From assembly GCA_963785035.1 (NCBI GenBank), contig CAWATG010000004.1, positions 248,001 through 312,000 on the forward strand: a stretch of 64,000 bases of DNA. The letters are read 5' to 3'. This document shows positions 39,318 through 49,083 of this stretch, piece by piece (position 1 is the first letter of the stretch; every line of letters starts with the position of its first letter). The notes under the pieces were generated by a model, which saw only the letters and a program-made list of their open reading frames with translations, did no database searches and was not told the origin of the DNA. The position numbers and the translations under genes are program-made. This DNA is from CAWATG01 sp963785035. GTDB taxonomy: Bacteria > Actinomycetota > Acidimicrobiia > IMCC26256 > CAWATG01.

Positions 39318-40945
39318 ATGAGTGACATTGCGAGCGATCAAATCGTCTGGTCAACGGTGCCCAGCGCCTGCCGAGACGCCGCCAGCCGATGGGGTGGGGG
39401 CCGCGCAATCGTCGACGGCGCGTTGACGCTGTCGTACGAGGAGCTGTGGCAGGAGGCATGTCGAGCATCCTCGGCATTTGTCGCATCGGGGGTTGGCCCG
39501 GGGGATCGGGTCGCCATCTGGGCACCGAACATCGCGGAGTGGATCATCGCCGCGGTCGGCGCGCATCGTGCCGGTGCGATCATCGTGCCGCTCAACACGC
39601 GTTTCAAGGGTGAAGAGGCCGCCTACGTCATCCAACACAGCGGCGCGAAGATTCTCCTCACGGTCACAGGATTCCTCGGCCTCGACTATGTCGGCGAAAT
39701 CCGCGGTTCCTCGCTTGCAGCCGACCAAGGTGCAACCAGCGTCCTGGAGGACATCGTTGTGTTGCGCGGAGAGGCCGTCGAGGGGACAACGTCGTGGGCC
39801 GACTTCACTGCCCGCGGCACTGCGACCTCACGCGCCGCGGCGGACGCGGCATTCGATGCACTCACACCCGAGGATGTCTCGGATCTCATGTTCACGTCCG
39901 GCACGACCGGCAAGCCGAAGGCCGCGATGCTGACGCATGGACAGGCCACGCGCGCCTTCACCGATTGGTCGGGCGAGGTCGGTCTCGACGAGGGCGACCG
40001 CTATCTCATTGTCAATCCGTTCTTCCATAGCTTCGGATACAAGGCAGGTTGGTTGGCAGCGTTGTTGCGCGGCGCGACGATCGTTCCGTGCGCCGCCTTC
40101 GATCCACAGGTCGTGCTCGAGTTGATCGAGCGCGAGCGCGTCAGCTTCCTGCCAGGCCCCCCTGCGCTGTTCCAGTCGATCCTCGACTTTCCGGAGCGCT
40201 CTCGCTTCGACTACTCGTCGTTGCGTGTGACGGTGACGGGGGCGGCCAATGTTCCACCTGAGCTCATCGAAAGGTTGAGTACCGATCTCGGATTCGACTC
40301 GGTTGTGACTGGTTATGGGTTGACCGAGGCATGCGGTGTCCTGACGACCTGTCGAACGGGCGATCCTTTGGATCTGGTCGCGAGGAGCTGTGGTCGAGCA
40401 ATACCGGGTGTGGAGTTGCGTGTCGTCGACGAGTCGTGGCGCCGACGTACCCGATGGAACCGAAGGTGAACTGCTCGCACGGGGCTACAACGTCATGGTC
40501 GGCTATTTCGAAGACGACGCGGCGACCGCCGAGACGATCGATCCGGCAGGTTGGCTCAAGACCGGCGACATTGTCGTCAGGAGCCAGGGCGGCTACATCC
40601 GGGTGACAGATCGCAAGAAGGACATGTTCATCGTCGGAGGGTTCAACGTGTACCCGGCAGAGGTCGAACAGGCACTCCTGCAGTATCCAGGCATTTCCCA
40701 GGTTGCCGTCGTCGGTGTTCCGGACGCGCGGATGGGGGAGGTCGGTGTCGCCTTCGTGAAGTGCGTCCAGGGCCAGAGTGTCGATCCGGCGGAACTGCTG
40801 GCATGGACCCGGACAGCGCCTGGCGAATTTCAAAGTTCCTCGGCGCGTCGAGATCGTCGAGGAGTTTCCTATGAATGCGAGCGGCAAGATCTTGAAGTTC
40901 AAGCTTCGGGAAATGCTCGCACAGGAGAGCATTACAACGAACTGA
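39318..40945 (+). CDS. AMP-forming acyl-CoA ligase (two frame breaks)
   Basis: About 542 residues. LMFTSGTTGKPKAAM, LPGPPALFQ, TGYGLTEACG, TGDIVVRSQGGYIRVTDRKKD and NASGKILKFKLREM identify the family. Extra single bases near 40430-40438 (VVDES to GADVPDGTEG) and near 40822 (AWTR to QRLANFKVP) account for the frames. The corrected stop is TGA 40943-40945; one uncorrected frame would read straight on into the SDR gene and mimic a ligase-SDR fusion. ATG at 39318 with GGGGGAAAG upstream. First gene of a long plus-strand set reaching 48058. Confidence 0.85.
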
Positions 40946-40992
40946 CGGCAAGGTACTCACATGTAGTGTGCGTACCGATCAAAGGGGGACCC

Positions 40993-41757
40993 GTGGGCGG
41001 ACGACTGCAAGGCAAGGTCGCGTTGGTAACCGGCGCTGCCCGTGGTCAGGGTGAGGCCGAGGCGCGGCTTTTCGTGCGCGAGGGCGCATCGGTCGTTGTT
41101 GCCGATGTCCTGGATGCGGAGGGTGAAGCAGTTGCGAAGGACCTCGGTGCTGCGGCGTGCTACGTACACCTCGACGTCACGAGCGAGTCCGATTGGGAGG
41201 CGGCGGTCGCGGCAGCCGTCGCGAAATTCGCCAACCTCGATGTCCTTGTGAACAATGCGGGCATCGTGGCAATGGCAATGCTTGCCGACACCACGCTCGC
41301 CGACTACCGACGCGTCATCGACGTCAACCAGATCGGTGTCTTCCTCGGGATGCGTAGTGTGATCGCGGCGATGACCGCGGCGGGTGGCGGTTCCATCGTG
41401 AACATCTCATCGATCGACGGCCTGGCCGGCATGGCCGGGATGACCAGCTACGTGGCGAGCAAGTTCGCGGTGCGTGGCATGACCAAGACGGCCGCCCTCG
41501 AGCTGGGTCCGCGCGGAATTCGCGTCAACTCGGTGCACCCGGGCCTTATCGAGACGCCGATGTTGCACACGGGTGCGGCCGACATCGACGCCGGCCTGGC
41601 TCAGGTGGCGAAGCGCTTCCCTGTGGGAAGGATCGGAACCGCCGACGAGGTCGCGCACGTGTCGTTGTTTCTCGCATCAGATGAAAGCTCGTACTGCACC
41701 GGCACAGAGTTCGTCGTCGACGGCGGATTGATGGCAGGAGTTCCGGTCCCGACGTGA
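40993..41757 (+). CDS. short-chain dehydrogenase/reductase
   Basis: 254 residues from the GTG at 40993, which has AAGGGGG 5 bases upstream. Classic SDR: VTGAARGQG (NAD(P) loop, residues about 12-20), ADVLD after strand 2 favouring NAD, NNAG, Ser in NISSID and YVASK with catalytic Tyr and Lys. Resembles 3-alpha/20-beta-hydroxysteroid or 3-hydroxyacyl-CoA dehydrogenases. It is close to the SDR at 44748: both share RGQGEAEARLF, YVHLDVTSESDW and VNQIGVFLGMRS, so they are recent paralogues flanking the two M24 genes. Confidence 0.9.
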   Translation: MGGRLQGKVALVTGAARGQGEAEARLFVREGASVVVADVLDAEGEAVAKDLGAAACYVHLDVTSESDWEAAVAAAVAKFANLDVLVNNAGIVAMAMLADTTLADYRRVIDVNQIGVFLGMRSVIAAMTAAGGGSIVNISSIDGLAGMAGMTSYVASKFAVRGMTKTAALELGPRGIRVNSVHPGLIETPMLHTGAADIDAGLAQVAKRFPVGRIGTADEVAHVSLFLASDESSYCTGTEFVVDGGLMAGVPVPT

Positions 41758-41790
41758 GTGGTGGCCCGACGATGAAGGAGTTGACCGACG

Positions 41791-42201
41791 ATGACTGGTC
41801 CTGATGATCTCGGCCGTATTGCCGATGAATTGGCGATTCGCCGATTGAGCGCGCAGTACAGCCGTTGTTTCGACAACGTCGATCCCGATGCGTATGCAGA
41901 CGTCTTTACCGACGACGGCGTACTCGAGGTCGTCGGCAACGTGACCGTCTCGGGCCGCGACGGGCTGCGCAAGATGTGTGAGGGTACGGGCTTCGGCGTG
42001 GTGCACTTCACGACCGATGCGATTATCGATATCGACGGCGACACCGCGACGCAGGACTGCTATCTGATCGTGTCGAGTCGGAAGAAGGATCGTTCCGCGT
42101 TCGCATTCACGAATACGGGTCGCTACCAGGACCAACTCGTCCGCACGCCGGATGGTTGGAAATTCAAGCGGCGCGTCGTCACGCTGGATCTCGCACCGTA
42201 G
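41791..42201 (+). CDS. SnoaL-like/NTF2-fold small protein
   Basis: 136 residues, intact. ELAIRRLSAQYSRCFDNVD...YADVFTDDGVLEV is the typical opening of SnoaL/ketosteroid-isomerase-like cone folds, followed by VHFTTDAIIDIDGDTATQDCYL. Members are isomerases, dehydratases or small-molecule binding proteins. AAGGAG precedes the ATG. Its place between an SDR and two M24-fold proteins suggests it acts on the same small metabolite; the exact reaction cannot be read from sequence. Confidence 0.8.
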   Translation: MTGPDDLGRIADELAIRRLSAQYSRCFDNVDPDAYADVFTDDGVLEVVGNVTVSGRDGLRKMCEGTGFGVVHFTTDAIIDIDGDTATQDCYLIVSSRKKDRSAFAFTNTGRYQDQLVRTPDGWKFKRRVVTLDLAP

Positions 42202-42231
42202 AACATCGGCGGACGCCGACCGGGGGGAAGC

Positions 42232-43506
42232 GTGTCCACAACGTTGGTCGATTTCGACAGGGTCCCTACGGGGGCAGATGCTCCCGCGGGCAGTGGTTTC
42301 GTGCTTGACCTTGAACGAATGCAGCGGGAGCGGCGAGCCAAGCTCTCGGCGGCCCTCGACGCGTCTGCACTTGATGGCCTGGTGCTCTTCGGCCCGAGCA
42401 ATGTTGCGTACGTCACCGGAGCCGAACGGCCACTGTGTGATGCCGGCCTTGCGTACCAGGAACCGCTCGGGGTGATTGTCGGAAGAGACGGCCTGCCACA
42501 CGTCTTCACCCCGTTTCCGGAACTCGTACCCTCGGACATCCCAGCGGGCAACATCCATCCCCCTCTCCTCGTCGATTTCGAGGAGGGCGTCGCTCATCTT
42601 GCGGCCGCGATCGGTGACGTCTTGGGTTCAGGTGCGCTCAGTGTCGGCATCGACGATGAGACCGCCGCCATGCACGCCCATCTCGGCCGTCTGGCGCCTC
42701 GGGTCTCGGTGTTGGAGTGTGCGACGGTCCTGGGCGCGGCGAAGATCTGTAAGACCTCCGACGAGATCGAGTGCATCCGCAGAGCGCAGTATCTCAACGA
42801 GTGCGCTATGCAGAGCGTGTATGCGGCGCTCCGGCCGGGCATGCGGCAATGCGATCTTTCGGGCCTCTTCTTGCGGCGGATCTTCGAGCTCGGGGCAACC
42901 GGGAACGTGATCGATCCGATTTTTCAGGTGACGCCGTTGTCGAAGGCGTTTGGACCTTCCACGACCAACGGTGATCTGGCGTTTCCGTTGTGTTCGTCGG
43001 ACCGAATCCTTCGTGAAGGCGAGCTCATGTTCGTCGACACGGGAATTGTGTACCACGGCTACGCGTCAGACTTCGGCCGGACCTGGCTGGTGGGCAAGAC
43101 CCGACCCGACGCGCGCCAGGAGGACCAGTTCAAGCGCTATCGCGAGGTCATCGACACAGTCCTTGCGCTTGTCCGTCCGGGCACCACAGGTCTGGATCTT
43201 GTTCGGGCGGCGCCGCTCGTGAACGGACGCAAGCCGTGGCTTGACCACTTCTACCTCGCACATGGCATCGGAACGGAGAGCGCGGAGATGCCCTTGATCG
43301 GAACCGATCTGGGCGAGGACTTCGATGCGAGCATCGTGTTGGCGCCGGGAATGGTCATGGTGCTCGAGCCCGTCATCTGGGACGACGGACATGGCGGCTA
43401 TCGGTCGGAGGAGATCATCGCGGTGACCGACGATGGCTATCGCATGTTGACCGACTTTCCGTACACGCCGTTCGGCGACGACACCGCGTCTGGTGGCGAG
43501 CGATGA
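42232..43506 (+). CDS. M24 (pita-bread) metallopeptidase-like protein, metal site intact
   Basis: 424 residues, GTG start with GGGGGGAAG upstream. Creatinase-type N-terminal domain (LVLFGPSNVAYVTG) and a pita-bread C-terminal domain with all five metal ligands of the family: Asp in FVDTG, Asp in YASDFGRT, His in HGIGTE, Glu in LEPVIW and Glu in SEEIIAV. It could be an Xaa-Pro peptidase, a dimethylsulfoniopropionate-lyase-type enzyme or another amidase-like hydrolase. Stop overlaps the next start by ATGA. The second M24 gene lacks most ligands, so the two may form a mixed complex. Confidence 0.87.
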   Translation: MSTTLVDFDRVPTGADAPAGSGFVLDLERMQRERRAKLSAALDASALDGLVLFGPSNVAYVTGAERPLCDAGLAYQEPLGVIVGRDGLPHVFTPFPELVPSDIPAGNIHPPLLVDFEEGVAHLAAAIGDVLGSGALSVGIDDETAAMHAHLGRLAPRVSVLECATVLGAAKICKTSDEIECIRRAQYLNECAMQSVYAALRPGMRQCDLSGLFLRRIFELGATGNVIDPIFQVTPLSKAFGPSTTNGDLAFPLCSSDRILREGELMFVDTGIVYHGYASDFGRTWLVGKTRPDARQEDQFKRYREVIDTVLALVRPGTTGLDLVRAAPLVNGRKPWLDHFYLAHGIGTESAEMPLIGTDLGEDFDASIVLAPGMVMVLEPVIWDDGHGGYRSEEIIAVTDDGYRMLTDFPYTPFGDDTASGGER

Positions 43507-44690
43507 GGGCGACGACCGGAAGTGTCGATGTCGGCGTGATGGCGCTCGAAGGCTCAGAGCGCGTCGACTTCGATCGGCTCCGCGACGAGCGCCGCGCCCG
43601 GTGTTTGGCGGCGATGGCCGCCAATGACCTGGATGTGTTGGTGTTGGGTCGTGAGGGAAACGGCCGTTATGTCTCGGGCGCTCGGCGGCTCTGGACCGCC
43701 GGGACTCGGCCTTTTGCTCCTGCGACGGTGCTCGTTCGGGAGACGCAGGAGGTGTTCCTGATGAGCACGTGGGACGACGGCATTCCCGACGACATCGCGC
43801 TTGATCACCTCTACGCCCTGAGCTGGAACCCGATGTCGTTCGTCGATGCGTTGACACGTGCGGGCGTCGGTTCGGCCCGAAGGGTCGGCATCGACGGAAT
43901 GAGCCCGATGTTCCGAGCGCTGCTGCCGATGGCGATGCCGTCGGCAGCGTTCGTCGATGCACAGTCGGTCATGCGCGAGGTTCGTATGTGTAAGACCTCC
44001 GATGAGATTCAATGCTTGCGCACGGCAGTCGCGATTACCGAGGCTGGGCTCTGCGCGGCAGACGACGCGTTGGTGCCCGGAATCCGCGAACGCGAGCTGC
44101 TCGGAGCATTCGTCGAGCGTGTCAGCGGATTCGGCTGTACCGCTCCAGCGACCGAGGGGCCCTTCTGTGTCGTGCGACATGGATCTGACGGTGCAACAGC
44201 CACACTTCGACACTTCCCAACCCACACGCCCATAGCGGCGGGCGCGCTCGTTGCGATGGCGAGCGGCGCCCTCTACGCCGGATATGAGGGTGCGGTTGGT
44301 CGAACCCGCGTGTGCGGGCGTCCTTCAACCGATGGCGAAGAGGCACTGCTGGATCGGTGGTCCGGGCTCTTCGATGCTGTGCTCGAACAGTGTCGTGCCG
44401 GGTCGACCGGACTTGATCTCCGCAGGGCATATGAGGCGTCGGGGACCGCTTTGCCTGGATTTCCGATCGCCTACAGCATCGGCATCGGCCATGAAGTGCC
44501 CGTCGCCGGAAGTCGGCTTGGCGTCGCATTCGACGAGCAGTGGGTGCTCAAGCCCTCGATGGTGCTCGCAATCCAAGGGTGGGTCGTCGGCGATGCCGGT
44601 GGCTATCTGGGAGTAGAGACTGTGTTGATCACCGATGGTGAGCCCGAGGTGCTCTCGACGCTCCGGCATGACTTGAGTCCGTCTAGCTAA
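43503..44690 (+). CDS. M24-fold protein with degenerate metal site
   Basis: 395 residues, intact. It shares the fold and the phrase MCKTSDEIQCLR with its neighbour (ICKTSDEIECIR), but the metal ligands are mostly gone: the FVDTG strand reads AMASG, YASDFGRT reads YEGAVGRT, HGIG reads SIGIGHE and LEPV reads AIQGW; only the last Glu (GVETVLI) remains. Creatinase itself is a metal-free M24 protein, so catalysis without metal is possible; a structural or substrate-binding partner is the other choice. Translationally coupled to the intact M24 gene. No decay of the frame, so the loss looks selected. Confidence 0.82.
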   Translation: MRATTGSVDVGVMALEGSERVDFDRLRDERRARCLAAMAANDLDVLVLGREGNGRYVSGARRLWTAGTRPFAPATVLVRETQEVFLMSTWDDGIPDDIALDHLYALSWNPMSFVDALTRAGVGSARRVGIDGMSPMFRALLPMAMPSAAFVDAQSVMREVRMCKTSDEIQCLRTAVAITEAGLCAADDALVPGIRERELLGAFVERVSGFGCTAPATEGPFCVVRHGSDGATATLRHFPTHTPIAAGALVAMASGALYAGYEGAVGRTRVCGRPSTDGEEALLDRWSGLFDAVLEQCRAGSTGLDLRRAYEASGTALPGFPIAYSIGIGHEVPVAGSRLGVAFDEQWVLKPSMVLAIQGWVVGDAGGYLGVETVLITDGEPEVLSTLRHDLSPSS

Positions 44691-44747
44691 TACGCACCAT
44701 CATCTGTTCGTTGCACGCCTGTGCGACGGGATCGAAAGGGGTACACA

Positions 44748-45501
44748 ATGGCAGGACGTCTCGCTGGCAAGGTTGCGCTCATATCGGGTGGCTCACGCGG
44801 TCAGGGCGAAGCCGAGGCGCGGCTCTTCGTCAAGGAGGGTGCACACGTCGTCATCGGCGACATCCTCGATTCCGAAGGTGAAATGTTGGCCAAGGAACTC
44901 GGTGATGCGCGCGATCTACGTGCATCTCGATGTCACCAGCGAGAGCGACTGGGCGACGGCGGTCGGCGAAGCCGTACAGCGGTTCGGACATCTCGACACG
45001 TTGGTCAACAACGCTGGAATCCTTGATGCGGGACCCTTGCTGGACACCTCACTCGAGCGGTACCGACGCGTGATCGAGGTCAACCAGATCGGGGTGTTCC
45101 TCGGCATGCGTTCGGCTGGGAAGGCCCTGATCGATGCCGGAGGAGGCTCGATCATCAACATCTCCTCGGTCGACGGGATGATGGGCATGGGCGGGATGGT
45201 GGCGTACGTGTCGAGCAAATGGGCGGTGCGCGGCATGACCAAGACCGCAGCTGCAGAGTTCGGGCGATTCGGGATTCGGGTCAACTCCGTGCACCCTGGA
45301 GGTGTCGACACGCCGATGATCCAGGGATTCCTGCCAGAGGGAGCCGATGCTTCGATGGGCGTACCGTTGGGCCGAATCGGCCAGCCTGAGGACGTCGCGT
45401 CACTTGTGGCGTTTCTCGCATCGGACGAGAGCAGCTATTGCAGCGGGTCCGAATTCGTCATCGACGGGGCGATGATTGCCTGCATACCCAATCCCGGATA
45501 G
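44748..45501 (+). CDS. short-chain dehydrogenase/reductase (one frame break)
   Basis: About 250 residues. ISGGSRGQG, VNNAG, INISSVDG and YVSSK give a complete SDR active site once one extra base near 44905-44912 (KELGDA to AIYVHLDV) is removed. ATG at 44748 follows GAAAGGGG. A close paralogue of the SDR at 40993; the two probably oxidise or reduce related or stereoisomeric hydroxyl groups. The MmpL gene starts 2 bases after its stop. Confidence 0.85.
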
Positions 45502-45503
45502 CG

Positions 45504-47732
45504 ATGCTCGAGCGCCTCGCGCGGTTGACGATCGAGCATCCAAAAGTTGTCCTTGCCCTCACAGCAACGCTGCTTGTGTTCAGCGCGGTCATGGGTGGAG
45601 GCGTTGCCCATCGCCTGAGCCCCGGCGGTTTCGAAGACGCGAGTTCAGAAGCGGCGCGCACCGCTCGAACACTCAAAGAGAACTTCGGTGTCTCAAACCC
45701 TGACATCGTGCTGCTTGTCAAGGTCGACGAGTCCGGCAAGACCGTCGACAGTCGCGACATTGCTGCGATCGGCGCGGCGTTGGCTGACGATCTCGAATCG
45801 GAGCCTGGCGTGGATCAGGTTGTGTCGTACTGGACGTTGCACAACGCCCCGCCGCTGAAGAGCAAAGACGGAACGAGGGCGATGATCCTCGCAAACCTTG
45901 TCGGGGTCGATAGCCAGAGCGATGCCAGCGCGGCCATCACCTCGAAGGTCGAGCATCTGACCGAGCGCTTTACGCAGCGTCGTGATGGAGTGTCGGTGGC
46001 TGTCGGTGGAGCGACGGCCACGTTCACCGAAGCGGTAACCGCCGCTGAGGAAGATCTCCTGCGCGCGGAGATCATCTTGATTCCGATCACGCTGGTGCTG
46101 CTGCTCCTCGTGTTTGGCGGTCTTGTCGCAGCATCCTTACCACTCGCGATTGGTGCGTTCGCCGTACTGGGATCGTGGGCGGTCCTGAGGGCGCTGACCG
46201 AGGTCACTGACGTCTCGATCTTTGCGCTGAACCTCACAACAGCGGTTGGGTTGGGGCTCGCGATCGATTACAGCCTCCTCGTCGTGTCGCGGTTCCGAGA
46301 GGAGCTCTCCGATGGACACTCGGTCGAGGAGTCGATCCGCCGAACCGTTCTCACCGCAGGACGAGCGGTGGTATTCAGCGGCGTCACCGTTGCAATCTCG
46401 CTTGCGACGCTGATGGTCTTTCCCATTGGGATCCTCCAATCCTTCGCCTATGCGGGCATTGCGGTATCGCTCCTGGCCGTGGGAGGCGCACTGTTCGTGC
46501 TTCCCGCTTTGCTGGCTTTGATCGGCACCCGGGTCAATCGCTTGGTGCTGTGGCAGCGGGCGGTGAAGACCTCCGACGATGGAGCGTGGCACCGCATCGC
46601 GCACGTCGTCATGCGTCGACCATGGTTGTGCGGGGGATCGGTAACGTTGATCCTGCTCGTGGTGGGCATTCCGTTTCTCGACATCCAACTTGGAGCACTC
46701 GACGATCGTCAGCTCCCGAAGAGCTTCGCGACACGCAAGGTCGGTGACGAACTCCGCCAACACTTCAGCGCTGAAGAACTCGGAGCGTTTGCAGTGGTCG
46801 CGGGTGGCGCCGATGCCGCCGACGCGGGCGATGCGCCGATTGCGACGTTCGCGCGGCAGCTGTCGCGCGTGGACGGCATTGGCCGCGTCGATGCGGCGAC
46901 CGGAACCTATATCGAAGGCCAGCAGCTGACACCTCCTCTCCCTGATGTACACGACCGTTTTCGTCCATTGGATGCCAAGTCGGGAACCTGGTGGTCTGCC
47001 GTTCCGACCGTTGAACCGCTTTCACCAGAGGGCGCCGAACTCACCGAGCGAATCCGAGCGCTCCGCGGGCCCTTTCAGGTTGACGTCGGTGGGATTTCCG
47101 CGGAACTTGTCGATGGCAAGGAGGCGGTGTTCGATCGCATCCCCTTGGCGATGATCCTCATCACGGTGGCGACCTTCGTGCTGCTGTTCATGATGTTCGG
47201 CAGCGTGGTTATTCCCGCCAAGGCACTGGTGCTCAATGTGCTGTCGTTGAGCGCAACATTCGGGGCATTGGTGTGGGTCATACAAGAGGGACACTTCTCG
47301 GACTTCCTCGGATTCACCGCAACCGGCTCGGTATGGCTGCTCGGTCCCATCCTCATGTTCTGCGTGGCGTTCGGGCTCTCCATGGACTATGAGGTCTTTC
47401 TGCTGTCCCGAATCAAGGAGGAATATGACCGTACGGGTGACAACAGGCATTCGGTAGCGCTTGGACTGCAGCGGACTGGCAGAATCGTGACGGCGGCAGC
47501 TGGATTGCTGGGCGTGGTCTTCGGTGTGTTCGCGACCTCAGGTGTCGTGATGATGAAAATGATCGGACTGGGTCTGGCGATGGCGATCCTTGTCGATGCG
47601 ACGCTGGTACGGGCAGTGCTCGTCCCGGCATTCATGCGATTGGCCGGAGATGCGAACTGGTGGGCGCCGGCTCCGCTGCGACGGTTTCACAATCGTTTCG
47701 GGCTCGGCGAGTCCGTCGGACATGAGCAATGA
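45504..47732 (+). CDS. MmpL/RND-family transporter
   Basis: 742 residues from ATG 45504, intact. Twelve membrane segments in two MMPL halves: one near residues 15-30, a block at about 185-350, one near 390-410, and a block at about 545-715. The proton-relay helices carry GLGLAIDYSLLVVSR and AFGLSMDYEVFLLSR, the conserved Asp-Tyr pairs of MmpL3/YdfJ-type pumps. Periplasmic-side loops (about 40-180 and 415-545) would bind cargo. Such pumps export lipids or hydrophobic compounds using the proton gradient. Only 2 bases after the SDR stop, so expressed with the metabolic genes; may export a product or a toxic intermediate. Confidence 0.9.
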   Translation: MLERLARLTIEHPKVVLALTATLLVFSAVMGGGVAHRLSPGGFEDASSEAARTARTLKENFGVSNPDIVLLVKVDESGKTVDSRDIAAIGAALADDLESEPGVDQVVSYWTLHNAPPLKSKDGTRAMILANLVGVDSQSDASAAITSKVEHLTERFTQRRDGVSVAVGGATATFTEAVTAAEEDLLRAEIILIPITLVLLLLVFGGLVAASLPLAIGAFAVLGSWAVLRALTEVTDVSIFALNLTTAVGLGLAIDYSLLVVSRFREELSDGHSVEESIRRTVLTAGRAVVFSGVTVAISLATLMVFPIGILQSFAYAGIAVSLLAVGGALFVLPALLALIGTRVNRLVLWQRAVKTSDDGAWHRIAHVVMRRPWLCGGSVTLILLVVGIPFLDIQLGALDDRQLPKSFATRKVGDELRQHFSAEELGAFAVVAGGADAADAGDAPIATFARQLSRVDGIGRVDAATGTYIEGQQLTPPLPDVHDRFRPLDAKSGTWWSAVPTVEPLSPEGAELTERIRALRGPFQVDVGGISAELVDGKEAVFDRIPLAMILITVATFVLLFMMFGSVVIPAKALVLNVLSLSATFGALVWVIQEGHFSDFLGFTATGSVWLLGPILMFCVAFGLSMDYEVFLLSRIKEEYDRTGDNRHSVALGLQRTGRIVTAAAGLLGVVFGVFATSGVVMMKMIGLGLAMAILVDATLVRAVLVPAFMRLAGDANWWAPAPLRRFHNRFGLGESVGHEQ

Positions 47733-48058
47733 ACACACGGCGCGGAGCGCGTGAGCTGGTTCCGAGCCCAGGCTCGCCGGGTTATGTCGAACGGCAGATT
47801 GCGTCGGCGTCCTTCGATGAGCTTTGTTGGTTTCCCGTTGTGGGTTCATCGCTCGTAGCGGCGCTGGTCGCGGTGACACATTTCGCGCCGTTGGTGATCG
47901 TTTCGTTTGCAGCGATGACGTTGGCCCTACCCCGGGTGTTCGAGGATCGAGTGCGGCGTTCGAAGTTGGCCAGGCTGACCTGGATGGCGGTCGCGGTTTC
48001 GACGAACGTGGTGGTCTACGCCGTCAGCGTCGCCGGTGATCTCCATCTGATGGATTAG
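47729..48058 (+). CDS. small membrane protein of unknown function
   Basis: 109 residues, overlapping the MmpL stop by ATGA. Hydrophobic segments at about 36-68 (two helices) and 80-104 predict three membrane spans; the N-terminal 30 residues are polar and Pro/Gly-rich. No known motif. Coupling to MmpL suggests an accessory subunit. It ends one base before the convergent LLM oxidoreductase stop. Confidence 0.65.
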   Translation: MNTRRGARELVPSPGSPGYVERQIASASFDELCWFPVVGSSLVAALVAVTHFAPLVIVSFAAMTLALPRVFEDRVRRSKLARLTWMAVAVSTNVVVYAVSVAGDLHLMD

Positions 48059-48059
48059 A

Positions 48060-49046
48060 TCACGGTTCACCTAATGTCGGACGGAGTCTCGGAAGAACCT
48101 TGGAGGCGAAGAGTTCAAGGCTTTCCCAACCGATCTCAGGTGCCAGGCCACCCATCAGCGGGTGGAAGACCAGGGATCCCTCCTGAGCGAGCGCGACACA
48201 GTCGTCTGGCGTGACGACGCGATATACGCCGCTTGCCTCGAGCTCGGCCGCGGTGAGAGCGTCGGTGGCGACACCGGACCGTTGGCCGTCGACCTGCCAG
48301 CTCTTGTACGTCTGTGCTTCGTAACGGGCGTGCGGCAGGATCCGCGCCCAATCACGTTCAGGGTCTTCGCTGACGTGAACGAAGCCATGGTTGCCGGGCA
48401 GGACCGAGAAGGGGTGTTTGAATCCGAGGTGTTCTGCCTCACGCTCGTAGATGTTCACGAGTTCGGAATCCGCGATCGGTGGCATGAATGGCACACCCAG
48501 GCGCGCTGCACGCTTCGCCGACGCTGGGGCCGAGCCGCCGATCATGATGATGGGCTGCGACGCGGGCCGTGGCGTGACGATGGTCGGGACGCCGCCGGCA
48601 CCCGCAACGCGTTCGCCCGCCCATGCCCGTCGCATCGTCACGATCGCGTCTTCGAGCAAGGCTGCACGAGCCGATCGATCGACCCCGAACATTTCAAACT
48701 CCTCGGGGCGATAGCCGAGTCCTGCAACGATGCTGATTCGTCCTCCGCTCAGGAGATGCAGCGCCGCGATGTCCTCGGAAAGACGTAACGGATCGTGAAG
48801 CGGCACGAGCAACGCCGCGATGTTGATCGAGATCCGCCGGGTCCGTCCTGCGACGGCAGCAGCGACGAGAAGGGGCGATGAGATGAACCCGTCGTCGATC
48901 CCATGGTGTTCGGAGATCGTCACGGCATCGAATCCGATCCGATCGCCCCACTCGCATTGCTCGAGAAAGGCGGCGTAGAGATCGGCATGTGTTGCGGTGG
49001 AGAAACCTGGCGCACGGAGGTCATAGCGCAGCGTCAAGGTCGTCAT
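48060..49046 (-). CDS. LLM-class (luciferase-like, probably F420-dependent) oxidoreductase
   Basis: 328 residues, intact. FLEQCEWGDRIGFDAVTISEHHG, the beta-strand SINIAALLVPLHDPLRLSEDIAALHLLSGGR and GLGYRPEEFEMFGV are diagnostic of bacterial luciferase-like TIM-barrel enzymes; the early SEHHG and the IALL/DPLR region are as in F420-binding actinobacterial members, though FMN cannot be excluded. AAGGGAG precedes the ATG. It lies 37 bases behind the cyclase gene on the same strand. In mycobacteria an LLM enzyme (Rv3520c) also sits next to the DUF35-ltp4-ltp3 genes found here 8 kb away. Confidence 0.87.
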   Translation of the reverse strand: MTTLTLRYDLRAPGFSTATHADLYAAFLEQCEWGDRIGFDAVTISEHHGIDDGFISSPLLVAAAVAGRTRRISINIAALLVPLHDPLRLSEDIAALHLLSGGRISIVAGLGYRPEEFEMFGVDRSARAALLEDAIVTMRRAWAGERVAGAGGVPTIVTPRPASQPIIMIGGSAPASAKRAARLGVPFMPPIADSELVNIYEREAEHLGFKHPFSVLPGNHGFVHVSEDPERDWARILPHARYEAQTYKSWQVDGQRSGVATDALTAAELEASGVYRVVTPDDCVALAQEGSLVFHPLMGGLAPEIGWESLELFASKVLPRLRPTLGEP

Positions 49047-49083
49047 CTCGTCTCCCTTACCTATCGAGCTTTGGGGTTATCCA

